A stretch of DNA of 64,000 bases from Psychroserpens luteolus. GTDB taxonomy: Bacteria > Bacteroidota > Bacteroidia > Flavobacteriales > Flavobacteriaceae. The translations under genes and the position numbers were made by a program. The notes under the pieces were generated by a model. That model worked only from the letters and a program-made list of their open reading frames with translations, was not told the DNA's origin and searched no databases. Shown here piece after piece: positions 35,574-44,914 of this stretch. Location: NCBI RefSeq assembly GCF_021032705.1, contig NZ_JAHVXI010000001.1:1178001-1242000 (forward strand), read 5' to 3'. Numbering within the stretch: position 1 is the first letter of the stretch; each line of letters starts with the position of its first letter.

Positions 35574-38288
35574 ATGGCTCAAACGAGATTAAATAAAGTA
35601 TTAAGGGAATTAAATATCTCTATAGATCGCGCTGTTGATTTTTTAGAATCAAAAGGTGTCGAGATAGAGAAGAGTCCTAATACAAAAATATCAGAAGAGG
35701 TTTATACGATTCTTTCCAACGAATTTCAAACCGACGCGAGTAAAAAAGTAGCTTCTTTAGAAGTTAGCGAAGCAAAGCTAAAGGAAAAAGAAGAACTACG
35801 TGAGCAACGTGAGCGTGAATTGGAAGAAAAAGCTCAAAAAGAAGCAAAGAGTCGTGAAGTGGTTAAGGCTAAAGCAGAATTAAGTGGCCCTAAGCAAGTT
35901 GGAAAAATCGACTTAAATAAAGAAAAAGAGGACGCTCCAGCAGAGGAAGCACCTAAAGTAGAGAAACCTAAAAAGGAAGTAGCTCCAAAGGTTGAAAAAC
36001 CTAAGAAAGAAAAACCTGTTGAAGAAGCGCCTAAAAAAGAAGTGCCTAAAGCTGAAGACAAGCCAAAAGCAAAAGAAGCGCCTAAAAAGGAAGTAGAAGA
36101 GCCAGCATCTGAACCTGTAGAGGAAACGCTTAAAACAAAATACAAGAAACTTTCCGGACCTAAAATTGCTGGTGATAAAATTGACTTATCTCAGTTTAAT
36201 AAGCCGAAAAAGAAAAAAGAAGAAAAGAAACCTGATTCAGATTCTGATAATAAAAAGAAAAGACGCCGTATTAGTAAAGGGCCATCGGGAGGTGGAGATA
36301 ATAGATCTAATAACAGAGGTGGAAACCAAAGAGGTGGTTACAAAGGCAAAAATCAAGGCAAATCTGTTGTAAAAGAAGAGCCAAGTGCAGAAGAAGTACA
36401 AAAACAAGTACGTGAAACCTTAGAAAAACTTCAAGGTAAATCCAATAAAGGAAAAGGTGCAAAATACCGTAGAGAAAAAAGGGAGCAACATAGAGAGCAA
36501 ACTGAAAAGGATCTACAAGCTGAAGCAGCAGAAAGCAAAATTCTTAAAGTAACAGAGTTTGTTACAGCAAGTGAGGTAGCAACGATGATGAATGTGTCGG
36601 TTACCGAAATTATTTCTGCATGTATGTCATTGGGTATGATGGTGACTATGAACCAACGTTTAGACGCTGAAACCCTATCTGTTGTTGCAGATGAATTTGG
36701 ATATGAAGTTGATTTTGTCACTGCTGATATTGAAGAATCTATAGAAGAAGTTGAAGATAAGCCAGAAGATTTAATACCTCGAGCTCCTATTGTGACTGTT
36801 ATGGGTCACGTAGATCACGGTAAGACATCGTTATTAGATTACATACGTAAAGAAAATGTAATTGCTGGTGAATCTGGAGGAATTACTCAGCATATTGGAG
36901 CTTATGGAGTTCAGTTAGATAATGGACAAAAAATAGCCTTCCTTGATACGCCTGGTCACGAGGCCTTTACAGCCATGCGTGCTCGTGGTGCTCAAGTTAC
37001 CGATTTAGCAATTATTGTTATTGCAGCAGATGATGCCATAATGCCACAAACAAAAGAAGCAATTGCCCATGCTCAAGCAGCAGAAGTGCCAATTGTATTC
37101 GCGATAAACAAAATTGATAAACCTGGAGCAAATCCTGATAAAGTAAAAGAAGGATTAGCTAATATGAATTTATTAGTTGAAGATTGGGGCGGGAAAATCC
37201 AATCCCATGATATTTCAGCTAAAAATGGAACAGGTATTAAAGAATTATTGGAAAAAGTATTGCTAGAAGCCGAATTATTAGAGCTTAAAGCAAATCCTAA
37301 TAAAAATGCTAATGGTACTGTTGTAGAAGCGTTCTTAGATAAAGGTCGAGGATATGTGTCTACTATCTTAGTACAAGCCGGAACATTAAAAGTTGGTGAT
37401 TACGTACTTGCTGGTAAAAACAGTGGTAAAGTAAAAGCAATGCATGATGAACGTGGTAATGAAGTTGAAGCGGCTGGACCATCAACACCAGTATCGATCT
37501 TAGGATTAGACGGAGCACCACAGGCAGGTGATAAGTTCAATGTCTTTGAGGATGAGCGAGAAGCCAAGCAAATTGCTGCGAAACGTACACAGTTACAACG
37601 TGAGCAATCTGTTAGAACACAACGTCATATTACACTTGATGAAATTGGACGTCGTATTGCACTTGGTGATTTCCAAGAATTGAATATTATCCTTAAAGGT
37701 GATGTGGATGGTTCTGTTGAAGCATTGACAGATTCATTCCAGAAATTATCTACCGAAGAAATTCAAGTAAATATCATTCATAAAGGTGTTGGTGCTATTA
37801 CCGAAAGTGATGTGTTATTAGCAACCGCTTCAGATGCGATTATTATCGGGTTTAATGTAAGACCAATGGGTAATGCACGTCAAATTGCTGATAAAGAAGA
37901 AATCGATATCAGAATGTACTCGATTATCTATGATGCGATCAATGATCTTAAAGATGCAATGGAAGGTATGTTATCGCCAGAGCTTAAAGAAGAGATTACT
38001 GGTACTGCAGAAATTAGAGAGACATTTAAGATTTCTAAAATTGGTACTATTGCAGGTTGTATGGTAACCAACGGAAAGATTTACAGAAACTCTGGAATTC
38101 GCCTCATTAGAGATGGAGTTGTAATTCATACTGGTGAATTGGTATCATTGAAACGTTTTAAAGATGATGTTAAAGAAGTGTCTAAAGGATACGATTGTGG
38201 TATGCAACTTAAAGGTTATAATGATATTCAAGTTGATGACGTTTTAGAAGCCTTCCAAGAAGTTGAGGTTAAGAAAACACTCAAGTAA
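35574..38288 (+). CDS. infB: Translation initiation factor IF-2
   Basis: The GTPase that places initiator tRNA on the small subunit. The 904-residue protein starts with an IF2-N module ([20 protein letters not shown]), has a long Lys/Glu/Pro-rich charged region (about residues 60-330) and a second IF2-N module ([20 protein letters not shown]). The G domain (about 400-570) has [32 protein letters not shown] and SAKNGTG. Domains II-IV carry [21 protein letters not shown] and the C-terminal [14 protein letters not shown]. Last gene of rimP-nusA-infB. The low-complexity region explains several long antisense open frames there. Confidence 0.97.
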   Translation: MAQTRLNKVLRELNISIDRAVDFLESKGVEIEKSPNTKISEEVYTILSNEFQTDASKKVASLEVSEAKLKEKEELREQRERELEEKAQKEAKSREVVKAKAELSGPKQVGKIDLNKEKEDAPAEEAPKVEKPKKEVAPKVEKPKKEKPVEEAPKKEVPKAEDKPKAKEAPKKEVEEPASEPVEETLKTKYKKLSGPKIAGDKIDLSQFNKPKKKKEEKKPDSDSDNKKKRRRISKGPSGGGDNRSNNRGGNQRGGYKGKNQGKSVVKEEPSAEEVQKQVRETLEKLQGKSNKGKGAKYRREKREQHREQTEKDLQAEAAESKILKVTEFVTASEVATMMNVSVTEIISACMSLGMMVTMNQRLDAETLSVVADEFGYEVDFVTADIEESIEEVEDKPEDLIPRAPIVTVMGHVDHGKTSLLDYIRKENVIAGESGGITQHIGAYGVQLDNGQKIAFLDTPGHEAFTAMRARGAQVTDLAIIVIAADDAIMPQTKEAIAHAQAAEVPIVFAINKIDKPGANPDKVKEGLANMNLLVEDWGGKIQSHDISAKNGTGIKELLEKVLLEAELLELKANPNKNANGTVVEAFLDKGRGYVSTILVQAGTLKVGDYVLAGKNSGKVKAMHDERGNEVEAAGPSTPVSILGLDGAPQAGDKFNVFEDEREAKQIAAKRTQLQREQSVRTQRHITLDEIGRRIALGDFQELNIILKGDVDGSVEALTDSFQKLSTEEIQVNIIHKGVGAITESDVLLATASDAIIIGFNVRPMGNARQIADKEEIDIRMYSIIYDAINDLKDAMEGMLSPELKEEITGTAEIRETFKISKIGTIAGCMVTNGKIYRNSGIRLIRDGVVIHTGELVSLKRFKDDVKEVSKGYDCGMQLKGYNDIQVDDVLEAFQEVEVKKTLK

Positions 38289-38395
38289 ATAGAGTTTTAC
38301 ATAGTTTTATAAATTTTCAAATTTTATTCTCCCTATAATATAGCTTTTGAAAATTCAAGCAATTTATGTTTATTACAACATTGATAGTTTAATAT

Positions 38396-41047
38396 ATGGG
38401 AGAAATAATTGAAAATCATGAAGGTTTATTTGTTGGTTTATCGTCAATACCAATTTATTCAAATGAGAAATTTGATATATCAAATTTCAGCAACAACATT
38501 ATAGATAAAACCTTTGCTCAGTTTAGAGAGGAGTTAAAAAATAATCTTAAGGATAAAGATCAGTTAGATGATGAGCTTTATAAGTCCATAAATTTTTATG
38601 CTTTTGGGTTCTTTAATTTAATTACGTTTAGTTTCATTGATGATTTTCACTTCGGAAACTTTTCTTTCAGACCTTATAATAAACATATTGGCGAGGGTGT
38701 CAATAATTCAAATTTTCAATTTCAAGTTGTTAATGGTTATAACTTAAGGTATAATAATGAAAACCTGACAACGCAACTTGAGGAGTCACCATTTATTTGT
38801 GTTTGTAAACTAAAAATTAATTCTTCTTTATTAATAGGAATTGGTCGTCAAGTTATAGAAGAGATAATTAATGAATTGAAGGCTACTTATTGTGATCAAA
38901 ATTGTAGATTAATTATTTCAGAATCTTTTTCGTGGCACGAAATCACGGTAATACTTATGAGTGATAACTTAACCTCGATTATGGAAAGGGTTAAGAAGAT
39001 GCGATTTCAAACTACAGATACTTTTCAATGGGATGTAGATTTAAAAAATAGTTTAGCAAGTTTCTTAACAAATGAGAATACTGAGGGGATAAATATATTT
39101 ACTGATACAGAATCTATTTTTGGGATTAATCCAAAATTTTTCGGAAACCAGCTAGGGAAGAAGACAGCGTTTTTTAAAAATTATGAGAAATTAAAAATTG
39201 ATGATGAGATAAAGATTTCTACTAAAATACAAATGAAAACGGGTCATGCTAGCCAGATTCAAAAGGAGTTTTTTGAAAATGAAAGCGTTAAAGCGTTAAT
39301 CGAAGAAGGCCTCAATATTACTAGTGGTAGAAGTGATTATACATTTAGGTATAAGCAAAATTCTATAATTAACTATATCAATTTTTGGGATTTAGTTATA
39401 AATGATAAAAGTATTAAGAATGTTATAAATTCTAATGTTAGGAAATTACATTCTAATATCAGTATGAAATTCAATGGTTCAGTTGATTGTAAGCTTAATA
39501 CTGATATGCATGCCAACTTGTTTAAGAAATTAAAATTTAGTGGAGTTGAGATAGGAGTCATCGAAAGCCAACTTAAAAAATTAAAGGTTTCAAAAGAAAT
39601 AAGTAATTCAGTTCTTACGCTATATACTAACTTTAATGATATTATATGCGATGTTAATTTATATTGTTTTTATATAGATCTTAAATCCTTATTGGATAGT
39701 TTAAAAGGTATTATTTATAGATTATCTAACTACTCCAGTAATCATGATCAAATGTTTTCTGGAAATAGTATCTTTCAATATAGAAAAGTTACCGAGATTT
39801 CAAAAATGTTACTATTGTATATCCGTAATTTTCAAACGGCTTATGGAAATAGGTTTTTAGATAGTAAGAGAAATGGTTACAATTTAGATACTAAAGGAGA
39901 GTTTAATGGAGGGGTTCATCAGGTTATACATGCTTATGATTCGCTGTTTAAGATTGCATCAGAATCTCTACGATTAGCAAACATCTCTAATTCTAAAGAT
40001 TATTTACCTATTGCTTCTTTTGGTGATTATGAAAATGGCATAAAGGCCTCTATTAACAATCTACACCTAAATTATTTTCAATTATTTCAACCCGAATTCT
40101 TCTTATTTAGTATGATAAAGGAGAGTATAAATGCGCTGTTAGATTTTTCTTGGTTGGAAAAGACTGATGATGGTATTCAAGCAGAAGAACTACTTGCACT
40201 TGGAAAACTCAAAAGAGAATTAGCTATTAGTATAAATAGTGAACCGAGTCTAAAAAACAAGGAGTTACTCTTTGAGTATTTGCCGCCGGAAAAAATAGAT
40301 AGAAAAATCAACTACTTTTTATATTATTCAACCTTTATAGAATTAATTTGGAAAGATGATATTGAAACGTTTACATTCTGGTTATGGAATGTGTACATTC
40401 AAACCTCAAATCTATACAATATAGATGGTACAATTAGGATAGATCTCTTCAAAGAACATTTTGCTGCTTATTATATATCTGTTAGACATTTATATCTTAA
40501 CCAGGATAATATAAATCAAGTCATAACAACTTTGATAAAAGATACGATTACTTCACCAGATTTACTGTTTTATATTTTTGATAAAACAGATGGTGAAGAC
40601 AGTGTTTTTGAAGAGTGTGATAAATTATACAATTACATTTTAAAAAATGATAATGAGTATAAAATATTACAGATATTAACAGTTTATAAAAATCATGCCA
40701 ATAAAATGAAGCTTGGTGATTTATCAGATAATGACTTTTTTAATAAGGTGTCTAAGCTGATTACAACCAATATAGTTTTGTTTAAAGATATGATTGAGAG
40801 CTCAGGAGATGGAGGTATAACATCCTACGTTAGAAAGCCTGCATCTGGGCACGGAATTTATAAAGATAACTATAGTGATGCTGTTTTTGATCCTCACGGA
40901 GGTCTTTTTGTCAGGGAACCCAATTTAAGAAAAAAGTTTTTATCCCTAAGGATGAACATCATTAATGAAGCCAGAGATATAAGTTATAAATATAAAATAG
41001 CGTTTTACAAAAAGGAGATAGAAAAAAATAAAAAGGAGGGAAAATAA
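38396..41047 (+). CDS. Large protein of unknown function in an accessory segment
   Basis: I do not recognise this 883-residue protein. It has no signal peptide, no convincing membrane segment, no Walker A, no nuclease or zinc motif that I can see, and just scattered cysteines. It is rich in Asn, Ile, Lys, Phe and Tyr, and its DNA is visibly richer in A+T than infB or the respiratory genes beside it. The C-terminal 80 residues are more polar and glycine-rich (SGDGGITSYVRKPASGHGIY, FDPHGGLFVREPNLRKKFLS) and end in a charged helix. It sits alone on the plus strand, tail to tail with a 100-residue gene. The long intact frame and the full-length composition argue for a real cytoplasmic protein; a conflict or defence role is only a guess from position. 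Confidence 0.75.
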   Translation: MGEIIENHEGLFVGLSSIPIYSNEKFDISNFSNNIIDKTFAQFREELKNNLKDKDQLDDELYKSINFYAFGFFNLITFSFIDDFHFGNFSFRPYNKHIGEGVNNSNFQFQVVNGYNLRYNNENLTTQLEESPFICVCKLKINSSLLIGIGRQVIEEIINELKATYCDQNCRLIISESFSWHEITVILMSDNLTSIMERVKKMRFQTTDTFQWDVDLKNSLASFLTNENTEGINIFTDTESIFGINPKFFGNQLGKKTAFFKNYEKLKIDDEIKISTKIQMKTGHASQIQKEFFENESVKALIEEGLNITSGRSDYTFRYKQNSIINYINFWDLVINDKSIKNVINSNVRKLHSNISMKFNGSVDCKLNTDMHANLFKKLKFSGVEIGVIESQLKKLKVSKEISNSVLTLYTNFNDIICDVNLYCFYIDLKSLLDSLKGIIYRLSNYSSNHDQMFSGNSIFQYRKVTEISKMLLLYIRNFQTAYGNRFLDSKRNGYNLDTKGEFNGGVHQVIHAYDSLFKIASESLRLANISNSKDYLPIASFGDYENGIKASINNLHLNYFQLFQPEFFLFSMIKESINALLDFSWLEKTDDGIQAEELLALGKLKRELAISINSEPSLKNKELLFEYLPPEKIDRKINYFLYYSTFIELIWKDDIETFTFWLWNVYIQTSNLYNIDGTIRIDLFKEHFAAYYISVRHLYLNQDNINQVITTLIKDTITSPDLLFYIFDKTDGEDSVFEECDKLYNYILKNDNEYKILQILTVYKNHANKMKLGDLSDNDFFNKVSKLITTNIVLFKDMIESSGDGGITSYVRKPASGHGIYKDNYSDAVFDPHGGLFVREPNLRKKFLSLRMNIINEARDISYKYKIAFYKKEIEKNKKEGK

Positions 41048-41048
41048 G

Positions 41049-41351
41049 CTATTCCTCATCAAACATACCAATATAAGTACTCAAGTTCTCCACTGAAGGA
41101 ACTTTAAATTTTAAATTTTCTTTTTGTTCTTTAAAGCGAGCAAGATCTTCATTTTGCAATGCTTTCATTTTGTCTGAATGCTTTTTGGTGAGTGCTTCAA
41201 TGATTTTTTTATTGCTAGGGTTTCCATACCATTTTCTAAGGTCTAAATACAGAGACCTATCATAAAAAGGAGGCAAACTTTCGACTTTTGATGCATAAAA
41301 ATCACCCCAAAAGGGGTAAATAGTGATATATTGTTCAAATAACTCTTTCAC
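41049..41351 (-). CDS. Hypothetical 100-residue protein
   Basis: A short cytoplasmic protein with no recognised domain. It starts at a GTG (KELFEQYITIYPFWGDFYAS) and is charged and helical in the middle (KKIIEALTKKHSDKMKALQ), with an acidic end. The gene is tail to tail with the 883-residue gene, one base apart, and is preceded by about 100 bp before the next gene on the same strand. No alternative ATG is available near the N-terminus. Function unknown. Confidence 0.6.
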   Translation of the reverse strand: MKELFEQYITIYPFWGDFYASKVESLPPFYDRSLYLDLRKWYGNPSNKKIIEALTKKHSDKMKALQNEDLARFKEQKENLKFKVPSVENLSTYIGMFDEE

Positions 41352-41454
41352 GACTAAAGTTTTGGTTAAACTATTCTATAAAGATACTAAAATTACACTT
41401 TTTAACTGAAATCTTAACGTTTATTAGCAATATTAATCGCTAACTACCAGTTTT

Positions 41455-42840
41455 TTACACTTTTTTTAACAAGCTTTGAAGCTCTTTTCTAATGTGTTTT
41501 GTAAGCATTGGATTTTTTAATAAATCTTGTTCTGTTAAATAAATCCCTTCAATTATATCATTTACTTTTTCATCATCGATTGTTTCAAATTGGTTTAAAT
41601 TCATTAGTGTTTCTTTTTTACGCTCAGAACCAGTTTTTGATAATCCGTTATTTAATTTTAAATCATAATAAAGATCAATGTTTGTATAATTGGAATTTAT
41701 TTTGTCTATGTATTTCTGATCTTTAAAGATTCGAATTCGTTTATTAATCTTGTCAAAATTATTTTTTAGTAAAGTTTTTAAAGGAATATCATATATAATA
41801 AAATACTTTCTAAATAGATCTACCTCAATTAAATTTACGCTACTAATCGAAGATTTCGATTGCTTGGTATAAACACCATTGCTAGTATAGTATGGAGGAT
41901 CAAAAAGTTTACCGTGAGTATGACCATTTAAAACTAAATCATTGTTACTAATTCGTTCATAAAAACTTGTGTTTTGTTTACAGACAAAATCTGTCGTTAA
42001 TTGAGTTTTAAAATAATTATTATACTCTTTTAAACTACTTTCATTGATTTTTTTTTGCACTTCTATTTCAATAGAGTTTTTATCATGCCAATTTAGAAGT
42101 CTTGGAAAATGATGAAAGAGTGAGAGGGAAAATGTCGTGTTATTTTCTTTATTCTCAATAGAAGGAAGCATTTTGTAGATTTCAGAATTGATTTTATTAC
42201 CAACTGAAATGTTTTCATAATCCGTTGGGTATATAGGAAGTTTTCCATCACTTAAATTTTTCCAATCTTTGTTTGACATAGACAACCACGATGTATTAAA
42301 CCAGCTTACTAAAACTTTACCATTTCCAATATTGAACTCATCGAAGCCAATAGTAGAATCCCCGTTTCGAATAGCGCCTATTTCACTACAAAAATGATTG
42401 TAAGCTTTGAAGGATGACTCAAGCTTGGTTTGAAATTCATCAACAATTTCATAATTAGGAATCCATTGCTCTTTTAATATGGAATTTTTATTTATTTTTT
42501 TTTCTAAAACTTCGAATGTATTATTAAAGTCTGAATCATGATTGCCAGGTGCACAGTAGATTTTTGTTATCTTATCTTTGCAGACTACTTTCGATAAGTC
42601 TTTAATTAATTCAATTGCAATGTTATGATTGGGCTTACTATTAAGATTTACTGAACCGTTTCTGTCCATCATATCACCTGTAATTGACAATATATCCAAG
42701 TGTTCTCTGTCTTTTGAGTTTAAGAAGTATTTTAAATTTTGGATTAAGTTTTTTTTTGTTGCTTTATATTCTTTTTTTTTAGAAATCTCTTCATTTAAAT
42801 GCCAGTCTGACAATTGAAGAATATATATAGGATTAGGCAT
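41455..42840 (-). CDS. Calcineurin-like phosphoesterase with C-terminal extension
   Basis: A 461-residue cytoplasmic protein. The two-metal phosphoesterase core (about residues 1-330) is complete: LQLSDWHLNEE (Asp-x-His), SITGDMMDRNG, CAPGNHDSDFN, SLFHHFPRLLNWHD and LNGHTHGKLFD. About 120 residues of charged, helical sequence follow (KNNFDKINKRIRIFKDQKY, ELQSLLKKV), without a known domain. Enzymes of this build, a calcineurin-like domain plus a C-terminal extension, have been described computationally in bacterial conflict systems, and they also occur as stand-alone proteins; I cannot decide which. Very AT-rich, with its own near-consensus promoter. Possible partner: the unknown genes beside it. 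Confidence 0.85.
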   Translation of the reverse strand: MPNPIYILQLSDWHLNEEISKKKEYKATKKNLIQNLKYFLNSKDREHLDILSITGDMMDRNGSVNLNSKPNHNIAIELIKDLSKVVCKDKITKIYCAPGNHDSDFNNTFEVLEKKINKNSILKEQWIPNYEIVDEFQTKLESSFKAYNHFCSEIGAIRNGDSTIGFDEFNIGNGKVLVSWFNTSWLSMSNKDWKNLSDGKLPIYPTDYENISVGNKINSEIYKMLPSIENKENNTTFSLSLFHHFPRLLNWHDKNSIEIEVQKKINESSLKEYNNYFKTQLTTDFVCKQNTSFYERISNNDLVLNGHTHGKLFDPPYYTSNGVYTKQSKSSISSVNLIEVDLFRKYFIIYDIPLKTLLKNNFDKINKRIRIFKDQKYIDKINSNYTNIDLYYDLKLNNGLSKTGSERKKETLMNLNQFETIDDEKVNDIIEGIYLTEQDLLKNPMLTKHIRKELQSLLKKV

Positions 42841-42860
42841 AAGCGTTGAGTTAGTTTAGT

Positions 42861-42891
42861 TAAATTTAATAAAACCTTATACTATAACAAA
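42861..42891 (-). promoter_or_regulatory. Promoter of the calcineurin-like phosphoesterase gene
   Basis: On the minus strand TTTG (42888-42891), 19 bp, then TAAATTTA (42861-42868), one base off the -7 consensus. The predicted leader is about 16 nt. The -33 element overlaps the terminator of the SPOR gene. Confidence 0.5.
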
Positions 42892-42922
42892 AAAAAGCAA
42901 CTTAATTAAGTCGCTTTTTTTT
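42889..42922 (-). terminator. Intrinsic terminator downstream of the SPOR gene
   Basis: An imperfect long stem (eight A, GC, then ACTT on one side and AAGT, GC, eight T on the other) centred on AATT at 42904-42907, with an unpaired A and C. It lies 26 bp after the stop of the SPOR-domain gene and separates it from the accessory segment. Confidence 0.8.
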
Positions 42923-42947
42923 GTTATATCTATTGAATATCAATCGT

Positions 42948-43328
42948 TTAATTGTCCTTTTTTGGTTCAAAAACCATAGCTTTCGAAAACTTCTTCTTAA
43001 TTTTTAAAAGTGCTATATCTGCTTCTAGTCGCGTGCTGAAATTACCAACCCAAACTTTATAATTTGGTGTTTCATATACCACATCGGTTGGCCATTGAGA
43101 AAATGTATTGCGAAACTTCTGCTCTAATGCCATCGCTTTTGAACGTGACCCAAAATCTAATTGAATCTTATATAAATCGACCGTCTTTACATCTTTTTTA
43201 TATTCTAATAGCTTAGTAATATCACTATCTTGGTCAATAGTAACAGTACCTTCCTGAGCAAATGCTTGATTTCCAACTGCCAAGAACACCAAAATTAAGA
43301 CTACTATTTTAAGGATATTTGCTTTCAT
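42948..43328 (-). CDS. SPOR-domain-like periplasmic protein
   Basis: A 126-residue secreted protein with a signal peptide cut after NQAFA (about residue 24). The rest shows a SPOR-type repeat: VDLYKIQLDFGSRSKAMALEQKF followed by VVYETPNYKVWVGNFSTRLEADIALLKIKKKF (shown in part: NYKVWVGNFSTRLEADIALL). SPOR domains bind peptidoglycan lacking stem peptides and often mark division sites. It is divergent from the respiratory operon and has a consensus-like promoter. In other Flavobacteria an equivalent gene commonly stands between infB and the act operon, which I use to define the edge of the accessory segment (from general knowledge). Confidence 0.8.
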   Translation of the reverse strand: MKANILKIVVLILVFLAVGNQAFAQEGTVTIDQDSDITKLLEYKKDVKTVDLYKIQLDFGSRSKAMALEQKFRNTFSQWPTDVVYETPNYKVWVGNFSTRLEADIALLKIKKKFSKAMVFEPKKDN

Positions 43329-43384
43329 ATTTTTTGAAATTTAGTACAAAGAAAACGATTTTTTTTAACTGTTGTTTCCTTAGT

Positions 43385-43413
43385 CAAAATTAATAACTAA
43401 ATTGGGTGCCAAA
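43385..43413 (-). promoter_or_regulatory. Promoter of the SPOR gene
   Basis: On the minus strand TTTG (43410-43413), 17 bp, then TAATTTTG (43385-43392), a full -7 match with a slightly short spacer. The leader would be about 52 nt. Confidence 0.55.
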
Positions 43414-43483
43414 TTATTATTTAGAATCCTTATAAATTATCAATTAACAGTTCTGTAACATTTTCAAAATCGACTTTATATGT

Positions 43484-43491
43484 TATTTTTG
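43484..43491 (+). promoter_or_regulatory. -7 promoter element of the act-cox respiratory operon
   Basis: TATTTTTG matches TAnnTTTG. It covers the upstream in-frame ATG at 43480, so that codon cannot be the start of actA; translation must begin at 43528 or later. Confidence 0.6.
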
Positions 43492-43527
43492 CATGAGATT
43501 TTACAAACGTTTTTTTCAATAGCAATA

Positions 43528-44880
43528 ATGAAAAAATCATACCAAAGTTTAGAAGATAATTCAACTAACAATATGATACAGGTGATTTACCGTCAACTAG
43601 CCTCAAAGATTCCTTATTTAGGACTGGTTATTTTACTCACGTTTACTACTTCACTTAACGCTCAAGAAGGTGATCCTGCAAAAGGAAAAGCTTTATTCAA
43701 TACCAATTGTGCTTCTTGCCATAATCTTGATAGAGATATGACAGGACCAAAACTTCGATATGTTGAGTCGAGACTTGAAGAAGAGCAAGGTTTAGATAGA
43801 GAGTGGTTAACAAAATGGATTAGAAACAGTGCAGGTCTTATTAAATCTGGAGATGCATACGCTAATCAGGTATTTAACGAATGGAATCAAACACCAATGA
43901 CTGCATTTGCAGCTTTAGAAGATCAAGATATTGCAGATATTTTGGCTTGGACAGCAACTGATCCAATTGTTACTGAAGATGATGGACCAGATACTCCAAA
44001 AGAGCCAGTTGAAGGTGGAATCTCAAACAAATTAATTCTTGGTGCTTTAGCTGTTTTGTTTGCATTATTGGCTATGGCTTTAGTGTTGGTAAGACGTACT
44101 TTAAATCGTTTTGCTGAAGAAAAAGGAATCGAAGCCGCTTCAAAAGACAAGAGTATTTCAATATGGAAGGCGTTTGTACAAAACCAATTCTTAGTATTGG
44201 TGACAGCAATTTTCTTCTTATTGGCAAGTGCTTATTTTGTATATGGTTATTTATCTCAAATAGGTACAGATCAAGGTTACGAGCCTGTGCAACCAATACA
44301 TTATTCACATAGAATTCATGCTGGAGCAGCTGAAGATGGTGGTAATGGTATTGACTGTAAATACTGTCACTCTTCTGCTAGAGTAAGTAAGCATTCAGGT
44401 ATTCCTTCATTAAATATCTGTATGAACTGTCATAAAACGATTTATCAAGTATCTCCTGAAACGCAAAAGCAAGGTTTAGAAGAATTTGGTAAAGATTACA
44501 ATGCCGAAATTCAAAAACTATACAAAGCTGTTGGTTGGGATGAAGCAACACAATCGTATACAGGAGAAACTGAACCAGTAAGATGGGTTAGAATACATAA
44601 CCTTCCAGATTTCGCTTATTTCAATCACTCTCAACACGTTGAGGTGGCTGGAGTACAGTGTCAAACATGTCATGGCCCTGTTGAAACAATGGAAGTGATG
44701 TATCAGCATGCGCCTTTAACTATGGGATGGTGTATCAACTGTCACAGAGAAACAGAAGTTAACGTAAAAGATAATGCGTATTACACAAAAATACATGAGC
44801 AATTATCTAAAAAATATGGTGTAGATAAACTTACAGCTGCTCAAATGGGTGGACTAGAATGTGGTAAGTGTCACTACTAA
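43528..44880 (+). CDS. actA: Alternative complex III subunit ActA: multihaem cytochrome c with fused monohaem domain
   Basis: Alternative complex III oxidises quinol and passes electrons to cytochrome c or the oxidase. This periplasmic, membrane-anchored subunit has six CxxCH haem sites: CASCH near residue 61 in an N-terminal class I cytochrome c domain, then CKYCH, CMNCH, CQTCH, CINCH and CGKCH in the pentahaem part (about residues 270-450). Hydrophobic segments lie at about 32-45 (signal), 168-188 and 215-240. I chose ATG 43528 (450 residues) because the -7 promoter box covers the ATG at 43480; ATG 43573, which starts right at the signal peptide, is also possible. First gene of actABCDEF-coxBA. 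Confidence 0.92.
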   Translation: MKKSYQSLEDNSTNNMIQVIYRQLASKIPYLGLVILLTFTTSLNAQEGDPAKGKALFNTNCASCHNLDRDMTGPKLRYVESRLEEEQGLDREWLTKWIRNSAGLIKSGDAYANQVFNEWNQTPMTAFAALEDQDIADILAWTATDPIVTEDDGPDTPKEPVEGGISNKLILGALAVLFALLAMALVLVRRTLNRFAEEKGIEAASKDKSISIWKAFVQNQFLVLVTAIFFLLASAYFVYGYLSQIGTDQGYEPVQPIHYSHRIHAGAAEDGGNGIDCKYCHSSARVSKHSGIPSLNICMNCHKTIYQVSPETQKQGLEEFGKDYNAEIQKLYKAVGWDEATQSYTGETEPVRWVRIHNLPDFAYFNHSQHVEVAGVQCQTCHGPVETMEVMYQHAPLTMGWCINCHRETEVNVKDNAYYTKIHEQLSKKYGVDKLTAAQMGGLECGKCHY

Positions 44881-44914
44881 TAAAATTTAATAAGAAGTAA
44901 TTCAATTATATAAT

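Noticed and set aside
35834-36145. Minus-strand open frame opposite the charged region of IF-2
   Set aside because: It mirrors the low-complexity Lys/Glu/Pro codons of infB and gives a Ser/Phe/Ala-rich product typical of a shadow.
43480-43527. ATG at 43480 as the start of actA
   Set aside because: It is covered by the TATTTTTG promoter element, so it would not be in the transcript.
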